In this document: one piece after another, positions 6,651 through 13,261 of the stretch | Position numbering within the stretch: position 1 is the stretch's first letter | Layout of the letters: each line of letters opens with the position of its first letter | Assembly: GCA_937983055.1 (NCBI GenBank) | Contig: CALJLA010000016.1 | Span: 1 to 19,481, forward strand | DNA: 19,481 bases | Source: an uncultured Pseudomonadota bacterium | GTDB taxonomy: Bacteria; Pseudomonadota; Gammaproteobacteria; Burkholderiales; Eutrophovitaceae | Reading direction: 5' to 3' | Made by a program: the position numbers and the translations under genes | Notes under the pieces: generated by a model | What the model saw: only the letters and a program-made list of their open reading frames with translations | Told to the model about the DNA's origin: nothing | Databases searched by the model: none

Positions 6651-7916
6651 ATGATAGTCGCTGATTCGTTGCCCGAGCCGGCCGCCGGCGTCACACGGCG
6701 CTGGATTGCCCATCTGGACATGGATGCGTTCTACGCATCGGTGGAATTGCTGCGTTACCCGGAGCTGCGCGGCCAGGCGGTGGTCGTCGGCGGCCGGCGC
6801 GCCCATCATCCGGTGCTGCAGCCCGACGGCCGCCGGCGTTTCGCCCGCCTGCGCGACTATGCCGGCCGCGGCGTCATCACCACAGCGACCTACGAAGCGC
6901 GCGCGCTCGGCGCGCGCTCGGGCATGGGGTTGATGAAGGCCGCCGCGCTGGCGCCCGACGCGGTGCTGCTGCCCGCCGACTTCGACGAATACCGGAAATA
7001 TTCGCGGCTGTTCAAGGCGGCGGTGGTGCAGGTCGCGCCGTGCATCGAGGATCGCGGCATCGACGAGATCTACATCGATCTCACCGAAGTGCCGGGCGCG
7101 CAGCTTTCGGCGCCGGGCGACCCGCAGGCCGGCGTTCGCGCGGTTGCGCAGGCGATCAAGGCGCGGGTGCGGGAGGCGACCGGGCTCACCTGCTCGGTTG
7201 GGCTGAGCCCGAACAAGCTGCTGTCCAAGCTGTGTTCGGAACTCGAGAAACCGGACGGGCTGACCCTCGTCACGGCGGTGGACATCCCGTCGCGCATCTG
7301 GCCGCTGCCGGCCGCGCGCATCAACGGCATCGGCCCCAAGGCGGCGGCCAGGCTGGAAGCGCTCGGCATCCGCAGCATCGGCGAGTTGGCCGCCGCCGGG
7401 CGGCAATGGCTGATCGAGCGCTTCGGCGCAAACACCGGGGCCTGGCTGCACGAGGTGGCGCACGGCCGCGACGAACGTCCGGTGGTGACCCACAGCGAAC
7501 CGAAATCGATGAGCCGCGAGACCACCTTCGAGCGCGACCTGCACGCACGGCGCGATCGTACGGAACTCGGCGACATCTTCACCCGGCTGTGCGAGCAGGT
7601 TGCCGCAGACCTTCAGCGCAAAGGCTACGTCGCAAAGACCATTGGCGTGAAACTGCGCTACGACGACTTTCGCATCGTGACGCGTGAGATTACGCTGCCG
7701 GAACCCACCAGCGATGCGCGAATCATCCGGCGGGCTGCGGGTCGCTGTCTGGCGCAGGCGCCGCTCGAGAAACGCCTGCGGCTGCTGGGGGTGCGCACCG
7801 GCGGTCTGTACGCCGCCGACGCTCCGGCCCCGCGCGAAGCGTCCGCTTTGCGGCAGAATCAGCTCAGCCTTGCGCTGCTCGACCCGGCGCTGCGCGAAGG
7901 CGTGTTCGACGCGTAA
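6651..7916 (+). CDS. dinB: DNA polymerase IV (Y-family translesion polymerase)
   Basis: 421 residues. Error-prone, non-proofreading polymerase that copies damaged DNA. Palm motif HLDMDAFYASVE (21-32) carries the first metal Asp; IEDRGIDEIYIDLT (132-145) carries the catalytic Asp-Glu, with Gly in place of the usual Ser before IDE. GVITTATYEARALG (74-87) is the fingers motif; INGIGPKAAARLEALGI is the helix-hairpin-helix thumb; SMSRETTFERDL begins the little finger. QLSLALL close to the C-terminus resembles a sliding-clamp-binding peptide. An Arg/His-rich insertion of roughly 20 residues (about 50-72) lies between the first strand and the fingers motif, longer than in E. coli DinB. The ATG at 6651 gives a plausible N-terminus but has no strong ribosome binding site; an in-frame TTG at 6642 is an alternative. 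No LexA box is evident in the short upstream gap. Confidence 0.95.
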   Translation: MIVADSLPEPAAGVTRRWIAHLDMDAFYASVELLRYPELRGQAVVVGGRRAHHPVLQPDGRRRFARLRDYAGRGVITTATYEARALGARSGMGLMKAAALAPDAVLLPADFDEYRKYSRLFKAAVVQVAPCIEDRGIDEIYIDLTEVPGAQLSAPGDPQAGVRAVAQAIKARVREATGLTCSVGLSPNKLLSKLCSELEKPDGLTLVTAVDIPSRIWPLPAARINGIGPKAAARLEALGIRSIGELAAAGRQWLIERFGANTGAWLHEVAHGRDERPVVTHSEPKSMSRETTFERDLHARRDRTELGDIFTRLCEQVAADLQRKGYVAKTIGVKLRYDDFRIVTREITLPEPTSDARIIRRAAGRCLAQAPLEKRLRLLGVRTGGLYAADAPAPREASALRQNQLSLALLDPALREGVFDA

Positions 7917-7999
7917 GCCGCCTCAGGGCGAACGGCGCTGGCGACGGTCGGCAAGCCGCACGCTTGAGGGCGCGTAGCCGAGGGGCGCGGGCGATGCTG

Positions 8000-8031
8000 C
8001 GACCTCGGTCCGGTTCGAGCGCCCGAGGTCG
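8000..8031. repeat. Perfect 9-bp inverted repeat between dinB and the VOC gene
   Basis: CGACCTCGG (8000-8008) is repeated inverted as CCGAGGTCG (8023-8031), with a 14-base spacer and two further G-T wobble pairs outside. It sits 84 bases after the dinB stop and 20 bases before the VOC ribosome binding site. There is no T tract, so an operator or a leader hairpin for the VOC gene is as likely as a terminator. The remainder of the 7917-8060 gap is featureless to me. Confidence 0.45.
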
Positions 8032-8060
8032 TGCGTAATGTCGCAATCAAGGAGGCCGTC

Positions 8061-8558
8061 ATGCAGAAGATCGCTCCGTTCCTTTGGTTCGACGGCAACG
8101 CCGAAGAGGCGGTGCATTTCTATGTGTCGGTATTCCGCCGCGCCGGCATCGGCGCGGTAACCCGATACAGCAAAGCGGGCGCGCAGGTCTCCGGCCGGCC
8201 GGAGGGGAGCATCATGACGCTGGCGTTTCACATCGAGGGCCAGGAATTCATCGCGCTGAACGGCGGACCGCAGTTCAGGTTCAGCGAAGCGGTATCGTTC
8301 GTCGTGCACTGCGACTCGCAGGAAGAGATCGACTACTACTGGGACCGCCTCTCCGCGGGCGGCGACCCGGCGGCGTTCCTCTGCGGCTGGCTCAAGGATC
8401 GCGACGGCGTCCCGGGGCAGGTCGTGCCGCGCATGCTTGCCGGCCTGATGCTGGACCCGGCGCGCGCCGGCGCGGTGATGGAGGCCGTGCTGCAGATGCG
8501 CCGGATCGACCTCGAGGCCCTGCGTCGCGCAGCCCGGCGGACGGGCGGTGCCGCGTGA
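8061..8558 (+). CDS. PhnB-like VOC-superfamily protein
   Basis: 165 residues of the glyoxalase/VOC fold, in the PhnB-like group annotated in Pfam as 3-demethylubiquinone-9 3-methyltransferase, a name that does not prove that activity. Visible signature: IAPFLWFDGNAEEAVHFYVS (4-23), then FRRAGIGAVTRYS, GSIMTLAFHIEGQEFIALNG, and the family's WLKDRDGVPGQVVP (normally GWLKDKFGVSWQVVP). GGAGG at 8051-8055, 5 bases before the ATG, fixes the start. It is followed after 70 bases by the Asp-box gene with its own ribosome binding site. The function is unknown; stand-alone members are usually small dimeric proteins. The 9-bp inverted repeat just upstream may regulate it. Confidence 0.9.
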   Translation: MQKIAPFLWFDGNAEEAVHFYVSVFRRAGIGAVTRYSKAGAQVSGRPEGSIMTLAFHIEGQEFIALNGGPQFRFSEAVSFVVHCDSQEEIDYYWDRLSAGGDPAAFLCGWLKDRDGVPGQVVPRMLAGLMLDPARAGAVMEAVLQMRRIDLEALRRAARRTGGAA

Positions 8559-8628
8559 AGCATCTGTGCCCGATCCGCGAAACGGTGGCCGCGCAGCGCC
8601 GCCGCAACCCAGTGTGAAGGAGACGACG

Positions 8629-9786
8629 ATGGCCCGAACCCAAGGCACGCGCGCCGGCGCCCGCCGGGTATCGCTGCTGGTGGGCACCCGCAAGGGCGCC
8701 TGGTTGCTGCATGCGGATGCCGCGCGCAAGACCTGGCGCGTCGACGGCCCGCATTTTCTCGGCCATGTCGTCCACCACCTGGCGCTCGATCCGCGCGACG
8801 GCCGCACCCTGCTGGCCGCCGCCAAGACCGGCCATCTCGGACCGACGGTGTTCCGTTCCACCGACCGCGGCAAGCGCTGGAAAGAGGCGGCGAAACCGCC
8901 GGCCTTCGCCAGGGCAACAGACGGCGCGAATGGACGCGCGGTCGATCACACTTTCTGGCTCACGCCCGGCCATGCCTCCGAACCGGGCGTGTGGTACGCC
9001 GGGACCTCGCCGCAGGGGCTGTTCCGCTCGGAGGACGGCGGCGTCAGCTGGGCGCCGTTCTCGCCGGTCAACGACGATCCCGACTACCGCAGCTGGATGG
9101 GCACGGTGCAGGACGGCACGCCGGACGGGCCGAAGCTGCATTCGGTCATCGTCGATCCGCGCGATGCGAAGCATCTGTACTTCGGCATGTCCGGCGGCGG
9201 AGTGCACGAGTCGGTCGACGGCGGCGGCAGCTTCCGGCCGCTGATCAAGGGCCTGGAGGTGGTGCATGGCTTCGACGGCGCCACGCCCACCGCGCACGAC
9301 CCGCACTGCATCCGCCTCTGTCCCGGCAACCCGAACCGGCTGTATCAGCAGAACCATTGCGGCATTTATCGCATCGACCGGCCGTCCGACACCTGGGTGC
9401 GGGTCGGGCGCTCGATGCCGAAACGCGTGGGCGATGTCGGCTTCCCGATGGTGGTGCATCCGCGCGACGCCGATTGCGCCTGGGTATTCCCGATGGACGG
9501 CACCGATGTCTGGCCGCGGGTGAGCCCCGGCGGCAAGCCGGCGGTGTACGCCACCCGCGATGCCGGCAAGACCTGGCAGCGGCTGGACAGCGGCCTGCCG
9601 AAACAGCAGGCCTGGTGGACGGTGATGCGCCAGGCGATGTGCGCCGATGCGCACGACCCGGTCGGTCTGTATTTCGGCACCACCGGCGGCGAACTGTGGA
9701 TGAGCCGCGACGAAGGCCGCCGCTGGCAAGGCATCGCCCGTCATCTCCCGGAAATCTTCGCAGTGGAAGCGGCGCTGTTCGCCTGA
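8629..9786 (+). CDS. Asp-box (BNR/sialidase-like) beta-propeller protein
   Basis: 385 residues forming a probable propeller, of the type often annotated as exo-alpha-sialidase or glycosyl hydrolase. Five Asp-box motifs (S/T-x-D-x-G-x-x-W/F) are visible: STDRGKRW (77-84), SEDGGVSW (134-141), SVDGGGSF (195-202), TRDAGKTW (309-316) and SRDEGRRW (359-366). There is no signal peptide, and I do not see the Arg triad expected of a true sialidase, so an enzymatic role is doubtful. The start is set by AAGGAG at 8617-8622, 6 bases before the ATG. The stop is only 3 bases from the MoaD/ThiS-like start, indicating translational coupling. This pairing of an Asp-box protein with a MoaD/ThiS-like protein recurs, to my knowledge, in other bacteria; the shared task is unknown. 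Confidence 0.85.
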   Translation: MARTQGTRAGARRVSLLVGTRKGAWLLHADAARKTWRVDGPHFLGHVVHHLALDPRDGRTLLAAAKTGHLGPTVFRSTDRGKRWKEAAKPPAFARATDGANGRAVDHTFWLTPGHASEPGVWYAGTSPQGLFRSEDGGVSWAPFSPVNDDPDYRSWMGTVQDGTPDGPKLHSVIVDPRDAKHLYFGMSGGGVHESVDGGGSFRPLIKGLEVVHGFDGATPTAHDPHCIRLCPGNPNRLYQQNHCGIYRIDRPSDTWVRVGRSMPKRVGDVGFPMVVHPRDADCAWVFPMDGTDVWPRVSPGGKPAVYATRDAGKTWQRLDSGLPKQQAWWTVMRQAMCADAHDPVGLYFGTTGGELWMSRDEGRRWQGIARHLPEIFAVEAALFA

Positions 9787-9789
9787 GCG

Positions 9790-10005
9790 ATGAAGGTGGC
9801 GATCCCGAGCGCGCTGCGCTCCTACACCGAGGCCGCCGAGGCGCAGGCGCGCGGCGCCACGCTGGCTGAACTGCTGGCCGACCTCGATCGCGGCTATCCC
9901 GGCATCCGCTTTCGCATCGTCGACGAGCAGGACCGCATCCGCCGCCACATCCGCATTTTCGTCAACGGCAGCCAGGCGCGGGACCTGGCGCAACCGCTCG
10001 TGTAG
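9790..10005 (+). CDS. MoaD/ThiS-like ubiquitin-fold protein lacking the C-terminal Gly-Gly
   Basis: 71 residues. MKVAIPSALRSYT, GATLAELLADLDRGYPGIRF and HIRIFVNGSQARDL match the beta-grasp fold of MoaD/ThiS sulfur carriers. Family members normally continue for about 15-20 more residues through the last strand to a Gly-Gly tail that is adenylated and thiocarboxylated. Here a TAG follows AQPLV and no downstream frame restores a GG end. It therefore cannot work as a normal sulfur carrier; it may be truncated or a non-carrier variant. It starts 3 bases after the Asp-box gene stop with no ribosome binding site of its own, so it depends on coupling. Confidence 0.8.
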   Translation: MKVAIPSALRSYTEAAEAQARGATLAELLADLDRGYPGIRFRIVDEQDRIRRHIRIFVNGSQARDLAQPLV

Positions 10006-10119
10006 CCACTAAGGCGCGGCTGAACACGCCAATGCCTCGATGGCGGCTGTCCGCACGACCCCCGTCGAAGGCGTCGGCTTGCCGGCACCGGCGAGATGTG
10101 AAGCACTCGAACGGGCGTG

Positions 10120-10137
10120 CGCCTGCCGCAGCAGGCG
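10120..10137. terminator. Hairpin between convergent genes, possible bidirectional terminator
   Basis: CGCCTGC (10120-10126) and GCAGGCG (10131-10137) form a perfect 7-bp stem with a 4-base loop. It lies in the 192-base gap between the converging MoaD/ThiS-like gene and the MBL-fold gene, where termination in both directions is needed. No T tract follows on either strand, so this is a weak call. I see no gene in the rest of the gap. Confidence 0.35.
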
Positions 10138-10197
10138 GCGGATGCCGGCGGCGATTGCGCGGCCGCAGGCATCCGACGGCGCCCACCCTGCGGACCT

Positions 10198-10950
10198 TCA
10201 GGCCGCCGCGCGCACCGCTGCCCCGGCGCCCGCGGATACGCTGTCGGCCAGCGCGCGCAGCAGCGCCGCCCCGTCGCCGCGCCAGGCGCTGCCGTGCATG
10301 CAGGCGAGCGTGGTGGGGTGCTCGCGCGCCAGCCGCTCCAGCACCGCCGCCGTGTCGGGCGAATGCGAGTAGTAGTCGAGCGGCGCACGGAATGCTTCGC
10401 TCGGCCCCAGAATGTCCGACTCGGTCAGCGCCACGCTGCCGGTCCCGCCCTGGGTGAACAGGTCGCCGCACAGGAAGGTGGCGGTGACGGTCTCCATCAT
10501 CAGCCCGGAGTCCCAGTTGTGCGGCACGTGCGGGGTATCGAACCAGCGCACCGCATGCCGACCGAGTGACAGCAGATCGCCGTCGGCCAGCGCGCGCGGC
10601 GCGCGGTCGGCGAAGTCGTTGACCGACACCATGGCGGCGATGCGGCCGCACACCGCTTCGGCCCGCGGCGCCGCCGCCAGCCAGTCGTTCAGCGACCCGC
10701 ATTCGTCCGCCTCGAAGTGGGAAAAGCCGATATAGCGCAGCCGCTCCACCGGCATGACGGCGGCCACAGCCTCGCGCACCAGGGAAAACAGCCGGCGCGG
10801 CCCGGTATGAAACAGCAGCGGCTGGTCGTCAACGATCAGATACTGGTTGAAGCTGAAGCGGTTGCCTGGAATCTCGACCGGGGTGTTGATGCGATAGATG
10901 CCGTCGGCGATTTCCGCGATGTTGGTATGGGATTGAGGGTTGGTGATCAT
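10198..10950 (-). CDS. MBL-fold protein with flavodiiron (ODP)-like metal site
   Basis: 250 residues of metallo-beta-lactamase fold resembling the diiron domain of flavodiiron proteins, without the flavodoxin domain. Candidate ligands: SHFEADECG (77-85), fitting HxExD (His78, Glu80, Asp82) with Glu83 where flavodiiron proteins usually have His; His141 or His144 in TPHVPHNWDSG; Asp163 in FLCGDLFT; His219 in CMHGSAW. Such domains reduce O2 or NO or act as sensors; here no redox partner is encoded nearby, so the reaction is open. ATG 10950 is preceded by AAGGA (complement of 10958-10962) at 7-base spacing. It is divergent from the sigma factor gene and shares with it a short gap containing two palindromes, which suggests joint regulation. 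Confidence 0.85.
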   Translation of the reverse strand: MITNPQSHTNIAEIADGIYRINTPVEIPGNRFSFNQYLIVDDQPLLFHTGPRRLFSLVREAVAAVMPVERLRYIGFSHFEADECGSLNDWLAAAPRAEAVCGRIAAMVSVNDFADRAPRALADGDLLSLGRHAVRWFDTPHVPHNWDSGLMMETVTATFLCGDLFTQGGTGSVALTESDILGPSEAFRAPLDYYSHSPDTAAVLERLAREHPTTLACMHGSAWRGDGAALLRALADSVSAGAGAAVRAAA

Positions 10951-10965
10951 TTGCGCGTCCTTGCG

Positions 10966-10981
10966 TTGTGAAAAGGCACAA
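10966..10981. promoter_or_regulatory. Palindrome TTGTG-N6-CACAA in the divergent promoter region
   Basis: TTGTG (10966-10970) and CACAA (10977-10981) are perfect inverted 5-mers with a 6-base AAAAGG centre. The half-sites resemble CRP/FNR-superfamily operators, but the spacing is 2 bases shorter than a CRP site (TGTG-N8-CACA). It lies 4 bases upstream of the MBL gene's ribosome binding site and directly abuts the longer palindrome. TTGTGA (10966-10971) could also be a weak -35 paired with TGTAAC (10988-10993) at 16-base spacing for the sigma gene. Confidence 0.5.
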
Positions 10982-11016
10982 GGAGGTGTAACGACGCGCC
11001 CGGTCGTTACACTTCC
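10982..11016. promoter_or_regulatory. Long 14-bp-arm palindrome before the sigma factor gene
   Basis: GGAGGTGTAACGAC (10982-10995) and GTCGTTACACTTCC (11003-11016) pair along 14 positions with a single G-T exception; the inner 10 bp (GTGTAACGAC/GTCGTTACAC) are perfect, with a 7-base loop. The right arm ends 5 bases before the sigma factor ATG. It overlaps a possible -10 (TGTAAC, 10988-10993), so a dimeric repressor site, an autoregulatory element or an RNA hairpin that controls translation are all possible. No T tract follows, arguing against a terminator. Confidence 0.6.
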
Positions 11017-11021
11017 TCGTC

Positions 11022-11627
11022 ATGAATTGCCCGGCGTATGCTTTGCGGGTGGACGACCAGCCCGATTCCGCCGCGATCGACCCCGGCCAGCTCGACGATG
11101 GCGCGCTGGCGCTTGGCGTTGCGGCGGGCGACGCCGCGGCGGAGGCGGAGCTTTACCGGCGGCTCGCGCCGCGGGTGCGTTTCTACGGCCTGCGTCATCT
11201 GCGCGACGAGCACGCCGCCGCCGATCTGGTGCAGCAGGTGATGATGCTGACGCTGGAACGGCTGCGCGCCGGCGCGCTGCGGCGGCCGGAGATGCTCGCC
11301 TCGTTCGTGCTGGGAACCTGCCGGATGACGGTGCTCGAACTGCGGCGCGGCCACGCCCGGCGCGAGCGCCTGCTGGAAACCTATGCCGGCGACGTGCCGG
11401 TCGGCGAGCCGGCGGCCTCGCCGCGGATCGACCACGAACGGCTGCTGCGCTGCGTCGACGCGCTGCCCGAGCGCGAGAAGTCGGTGCTGGTGCTGACCTT
11501 CTACGACGAGCAGCCGGCGGCCCGGGTGGCCGGCGAGCTGGGCCTCTCGGAAGCCAACGTGCGGGTGATCCGCCATCGCGCGGTGAAGCGCCTGCGCGAC
11601 TGCCTGACCGGCGGAGGCGAGGCATGA
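11022..11627 (+). CDS. ECF-type (sigma-70 family) RNA polymerase sigma factor
   Basis: 201 residues with the two-domain ECF layout. Region 2 lies at about 39-105 (AEAELYRRLAPRVRFYGLRH, DEHAAADLVQQVMMLTLERL, SFVLGTCRMTVLELRR). Region 4 lies at about 135-195 (LLRCVDALPEREKSVLVLTF, then AGELGLSEANVRVIRHRAVK as the helix-turn-helix). No extra C-terminal domain is present. The ATG at 11022 has no ribosome binding site just ahead because the long palindrome occupies that place; a near-leaderless message or the GTG at 11049 are alternatives. Its stop overlaps the start of the anti-sigma-like gene (ATGA), the usual arrangement for a sigma factor and its cognate regulator. The subgroup cannot be assigned by eye. 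Confidence 0.9.
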   Translation: MNCPAYALRVDDQPDSAAIDPGQLDDGALALGVAAGDAAAEAELYRRLAPRVRFYGLRHLRDEHAAADLVQQVMMLTLERLRAGALRRPEMLASFVLGTCRMTVLELRRGHARRERLLETYAGDVPVGEPAASPRIDHERLLRCVDALPEREKSVLVLTFYDEQPAARVAGELGLSEANVRVIRHRAVKRLRDCLTGGGEA

Positions 11628-12208
11628 GCACGCCCGCCTGCGCGGCGCCGATCGACGTCGACGTGCTGATCGACTACTGGCTGGGCGCGCTGGCAAGCGA
11701 CGCCGAGGCCGCGGTCGAGACCCATCTGTTCGGCTGCGCGGCCTGCAGTGCGAAGGCGCAAGCGATCGCCGACCTCGCCGGCGGCCTGCGCGCCCTGGTT
11801 TCGCGCGGTCTGCTGGGCGCGGTGGTGACCGAAGGCCTGGTGCAGCGCGCCGCCGCGCGCGGGCTGCAGGTGCGCACCTATACCATTGCGCGCGGCGGCA
11901 GCGTCAACTGCACCATCGCGCCGGAGGACGACCTGCTGGTGGCGCGGCTGCAGGCGCCGCTCGCAGGTCTTGCGCGGATCGACGTGCTGATGCTCGACTC
12001 CCACGGTCGCGGCGTCGAGCGGGTGCGCGACGTGCCGTTCGACGCCGGTGCAGGCGCGATCCTGCTGGCGGCGCGCGCGGCCGAGGTGCGGGCCCTGCCG
12101 GCGCACACCTCGCGCATGCAGCTGCTGGCGGTCGATGCCGGCGTCGAGCGGCTGCTCGGCGAATACACCTTCAATCACAGTCCCTGGCCGGTGCGCCCGG
12201 ACGCCTGA
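11624..12208 (+). CDS. Anti-sigma-factor-like protein with HxxxCxxC zinc motif
   Basis: 194 residues. The N-terminal domain contains DYWLGALASDAEAAVETHLF (17-36) leading into HLFGCAAC (His34, Cys38, Cys41), the HxxxCxxC signature of zinc-binding anti-sigma (ZAS) domains. A beta-rich C-terminal domain (about 80-190) follows, with TIAPEDDLLVARLQAPLAGL, VLMLDSHGRGVERVR and MQLLAV; it is not a recognisable ChrR-type cupin, which would show clustered His ligands. No membrane segment, so it would be a soluble sensor anti-sigma. It overlaps the sigma gene by 4 bases (ATGA). A paralogue without the zinc ligands is encoded at 15639. Binding to the sigma factor is inferred from motif and gene order. 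Confidence 0.82.
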   Translation: MSTPACAAPIDVDVLIDYWLGALASDAEAAVETHLFGCAACSAKAQAIADLAGGLRALVSRGLLGAVVTEGLVQRAAARGLQVRTYTIARGGSVNCTIAPEDDLLVARLQAPLAGLARIDVLMLDSHGRGVERVRDVPFDAGAGAILLAARAAEVRALPAHTSRMQLLAVDAGVERLLGEYTFNHSPWPVRPDA

Positions 12209-12239
12209 GGCCATCGGGCCGCGATCGCGCAGCTTGCCG

Positions 12240-12261
12240 GGCGCAAGTCCGGCGCAAGACC
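12240..12261 (+). repeat. Tandem 11-base direct repeat upstream of the ABC transporter
   Basis: GGCGCAAGTCC (12240-12250) is followed at once by GGCGCAAGACC (12251-12261), one mismatch in 11, and then by a partial third unit GTACAAGCC. It lies in the 93-base gap between the anti-sigma-like gene and the ABC ATPase gene. It could be a direct-repeat activator site or chance in GC-rich sequence. Confidence 0.3.
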
Positions 12262-12301
12262 GTACAAGCCGGCCGGCCGGCGATGCCGTAAGCTCTGCGC
12301 C

Positions 12302-13261
12302 GTGAACCCGATCATCTCGATTTCGAAGCTCACCAAGACCTACGCCTCCGGCCTGCAGGCGCTGAAGGCGGTCGACCTGGAAATCCGCGTCGGCGAGATC
12401 TTCGCGCTGCTCGGGCCGAACGGCGCCGGCAAGACGACGCTGATCAGCACCGTGTGCGGCATCGTCACGCCAAGCTCGGGCACGGTCAGCGTCGGCGGGC
12501 ACGACATCGCGCGCGATTTTCGCGCCGCGCGCCGCCTGATCGGCCTGGTGCCGCAGGAGCTGCACACCGACATGTTCGAAACGGTGTGGAGCACGGTGGC
12601 GTTCAGCCGCGGCCTGTTCGGGCTGGCGCCGGACGCGGCGCATCTCGAGCGCGTGCTGCGCGATCTGTCGCTCTGGGAGCGGCGTAAGGACCGCATCATG
12701 CACCTGTCTGGCGGCATGAAGCGCCGGGTGCTGATCGCCAAGGCGCTGGCACACGAGCCGCGCGTGCTGTTTCTCGACGAACCGACCGCCGGCGTCGACG
12801 TCGAGCTGCGCCAGGACATGTGGGCGCTGGTGCGCCGGCTGCGCGAGACCGGAGTCACCGTGATCCTGACCACGCACTACATCGAGGAAGCCGAGGAGAT
12901 GGCCGACCGCATCGGCGTGATCAATCACGGCGAGCTGATCGTGGTCGAGGAAAAGGCGCGCCTGATGAGGCAGCTCGGCCAGAAGCAGCTCATCGTGCAT
13001 CTGCAGGATCCGATGACCGAGGTGCCGCCGGCGCTCGCCGAGTGGAAACTCTCGCTCGGCGCCCAGGGCACCGAGCTGGAGTTCACCTTCAACTCTGCCG
13101 AAGACGACGATGCCCGCATTCCGCGGCTGCTGCGGCGCATGCACGAACTGGGCATCGGCTTTCGCGATCTGCAGACCCGGCAAAGCTCGCTGGAAGACAT
13201 CTTCGTGAGCCTGGTGCGGCGCCCGCGCGTGCAGCCGGCGGCGGCGAGGGCGCAGGCATGA
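12302..13261 (+). CDS. ABC transporter ATP-binding protein (YadG-like)
   Basis: 319 residues. Cytoplasmic ATPase of an ABC-2-type exporter. Walker A GPNGAGKT (38-45), Q-loop in LVPQE (82-86), signature LSGGM (135-139), Walker B VLFLDE (155-160) with the catalytic Glu, D-loop AGVD (163-166) and the H-loop His in ILTTHYIEEAEEMADRIG are all intact. The C-terminal 80 or so residues form the extra domain seen in YadG/CcmA-type subunits, ending SLEDIFVSLV. The GTG at 12302 gives the normal N-terminus, although no good ribosome binding site precedes it. It overlaps the permease gene by 4 bases (ATGA). The substrate is not evident. It follows the sigma/anti-sigma pair on the same strand and could be co-transcribed with them. 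Confidence 0.95.
   Translation: MNPIISISKLTKTYASGLQALKAVDLEIRVGEIFALLGPNGAGKTTLISTVCGIVTPSSGTVSVGGHDIARDFRAARRLIGLVPQELHTDMFETVWSTVAFSRGLFGLAPDAAHLERVLRDLSLWERRKDRIMHLSGGMKRRVLIAKALAHEPRVLFLDEPTAGVDVELRQDMWALVRRLRETGVTVILTTHYIEEAEEMADRIGVINHGELIVVEEKARLMRQLGQKQLIVHLQDPMTEVPPALAEWKLSLGAQGTELEFTFNSAEDDDARIPRLLRRMHELGIGFRDLQTRQSSLEDIFVSLVRRPRVQPAAARAQA

Noticed and set aside
9084..9329. Sialidase activity for the Asp-box protein
   Set aside because: Asp boxes mark the propeller fold only; no Arg triad or Tyr/Glu nucleophile pattern could be placed with confidence.
8392..9993. A 533-codon minus-strand open frame
   Set aside because: Antisense to the VOC, Asp-box and MoaD/ThiS-like genes, with no recognisable family.
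10966..10981. A standard CRP site
   Set aside because: The TGTG and CACA halves are 6 bases apart rather than the 8 of a CRP site, so it is reported only as an unassigned palindrome.
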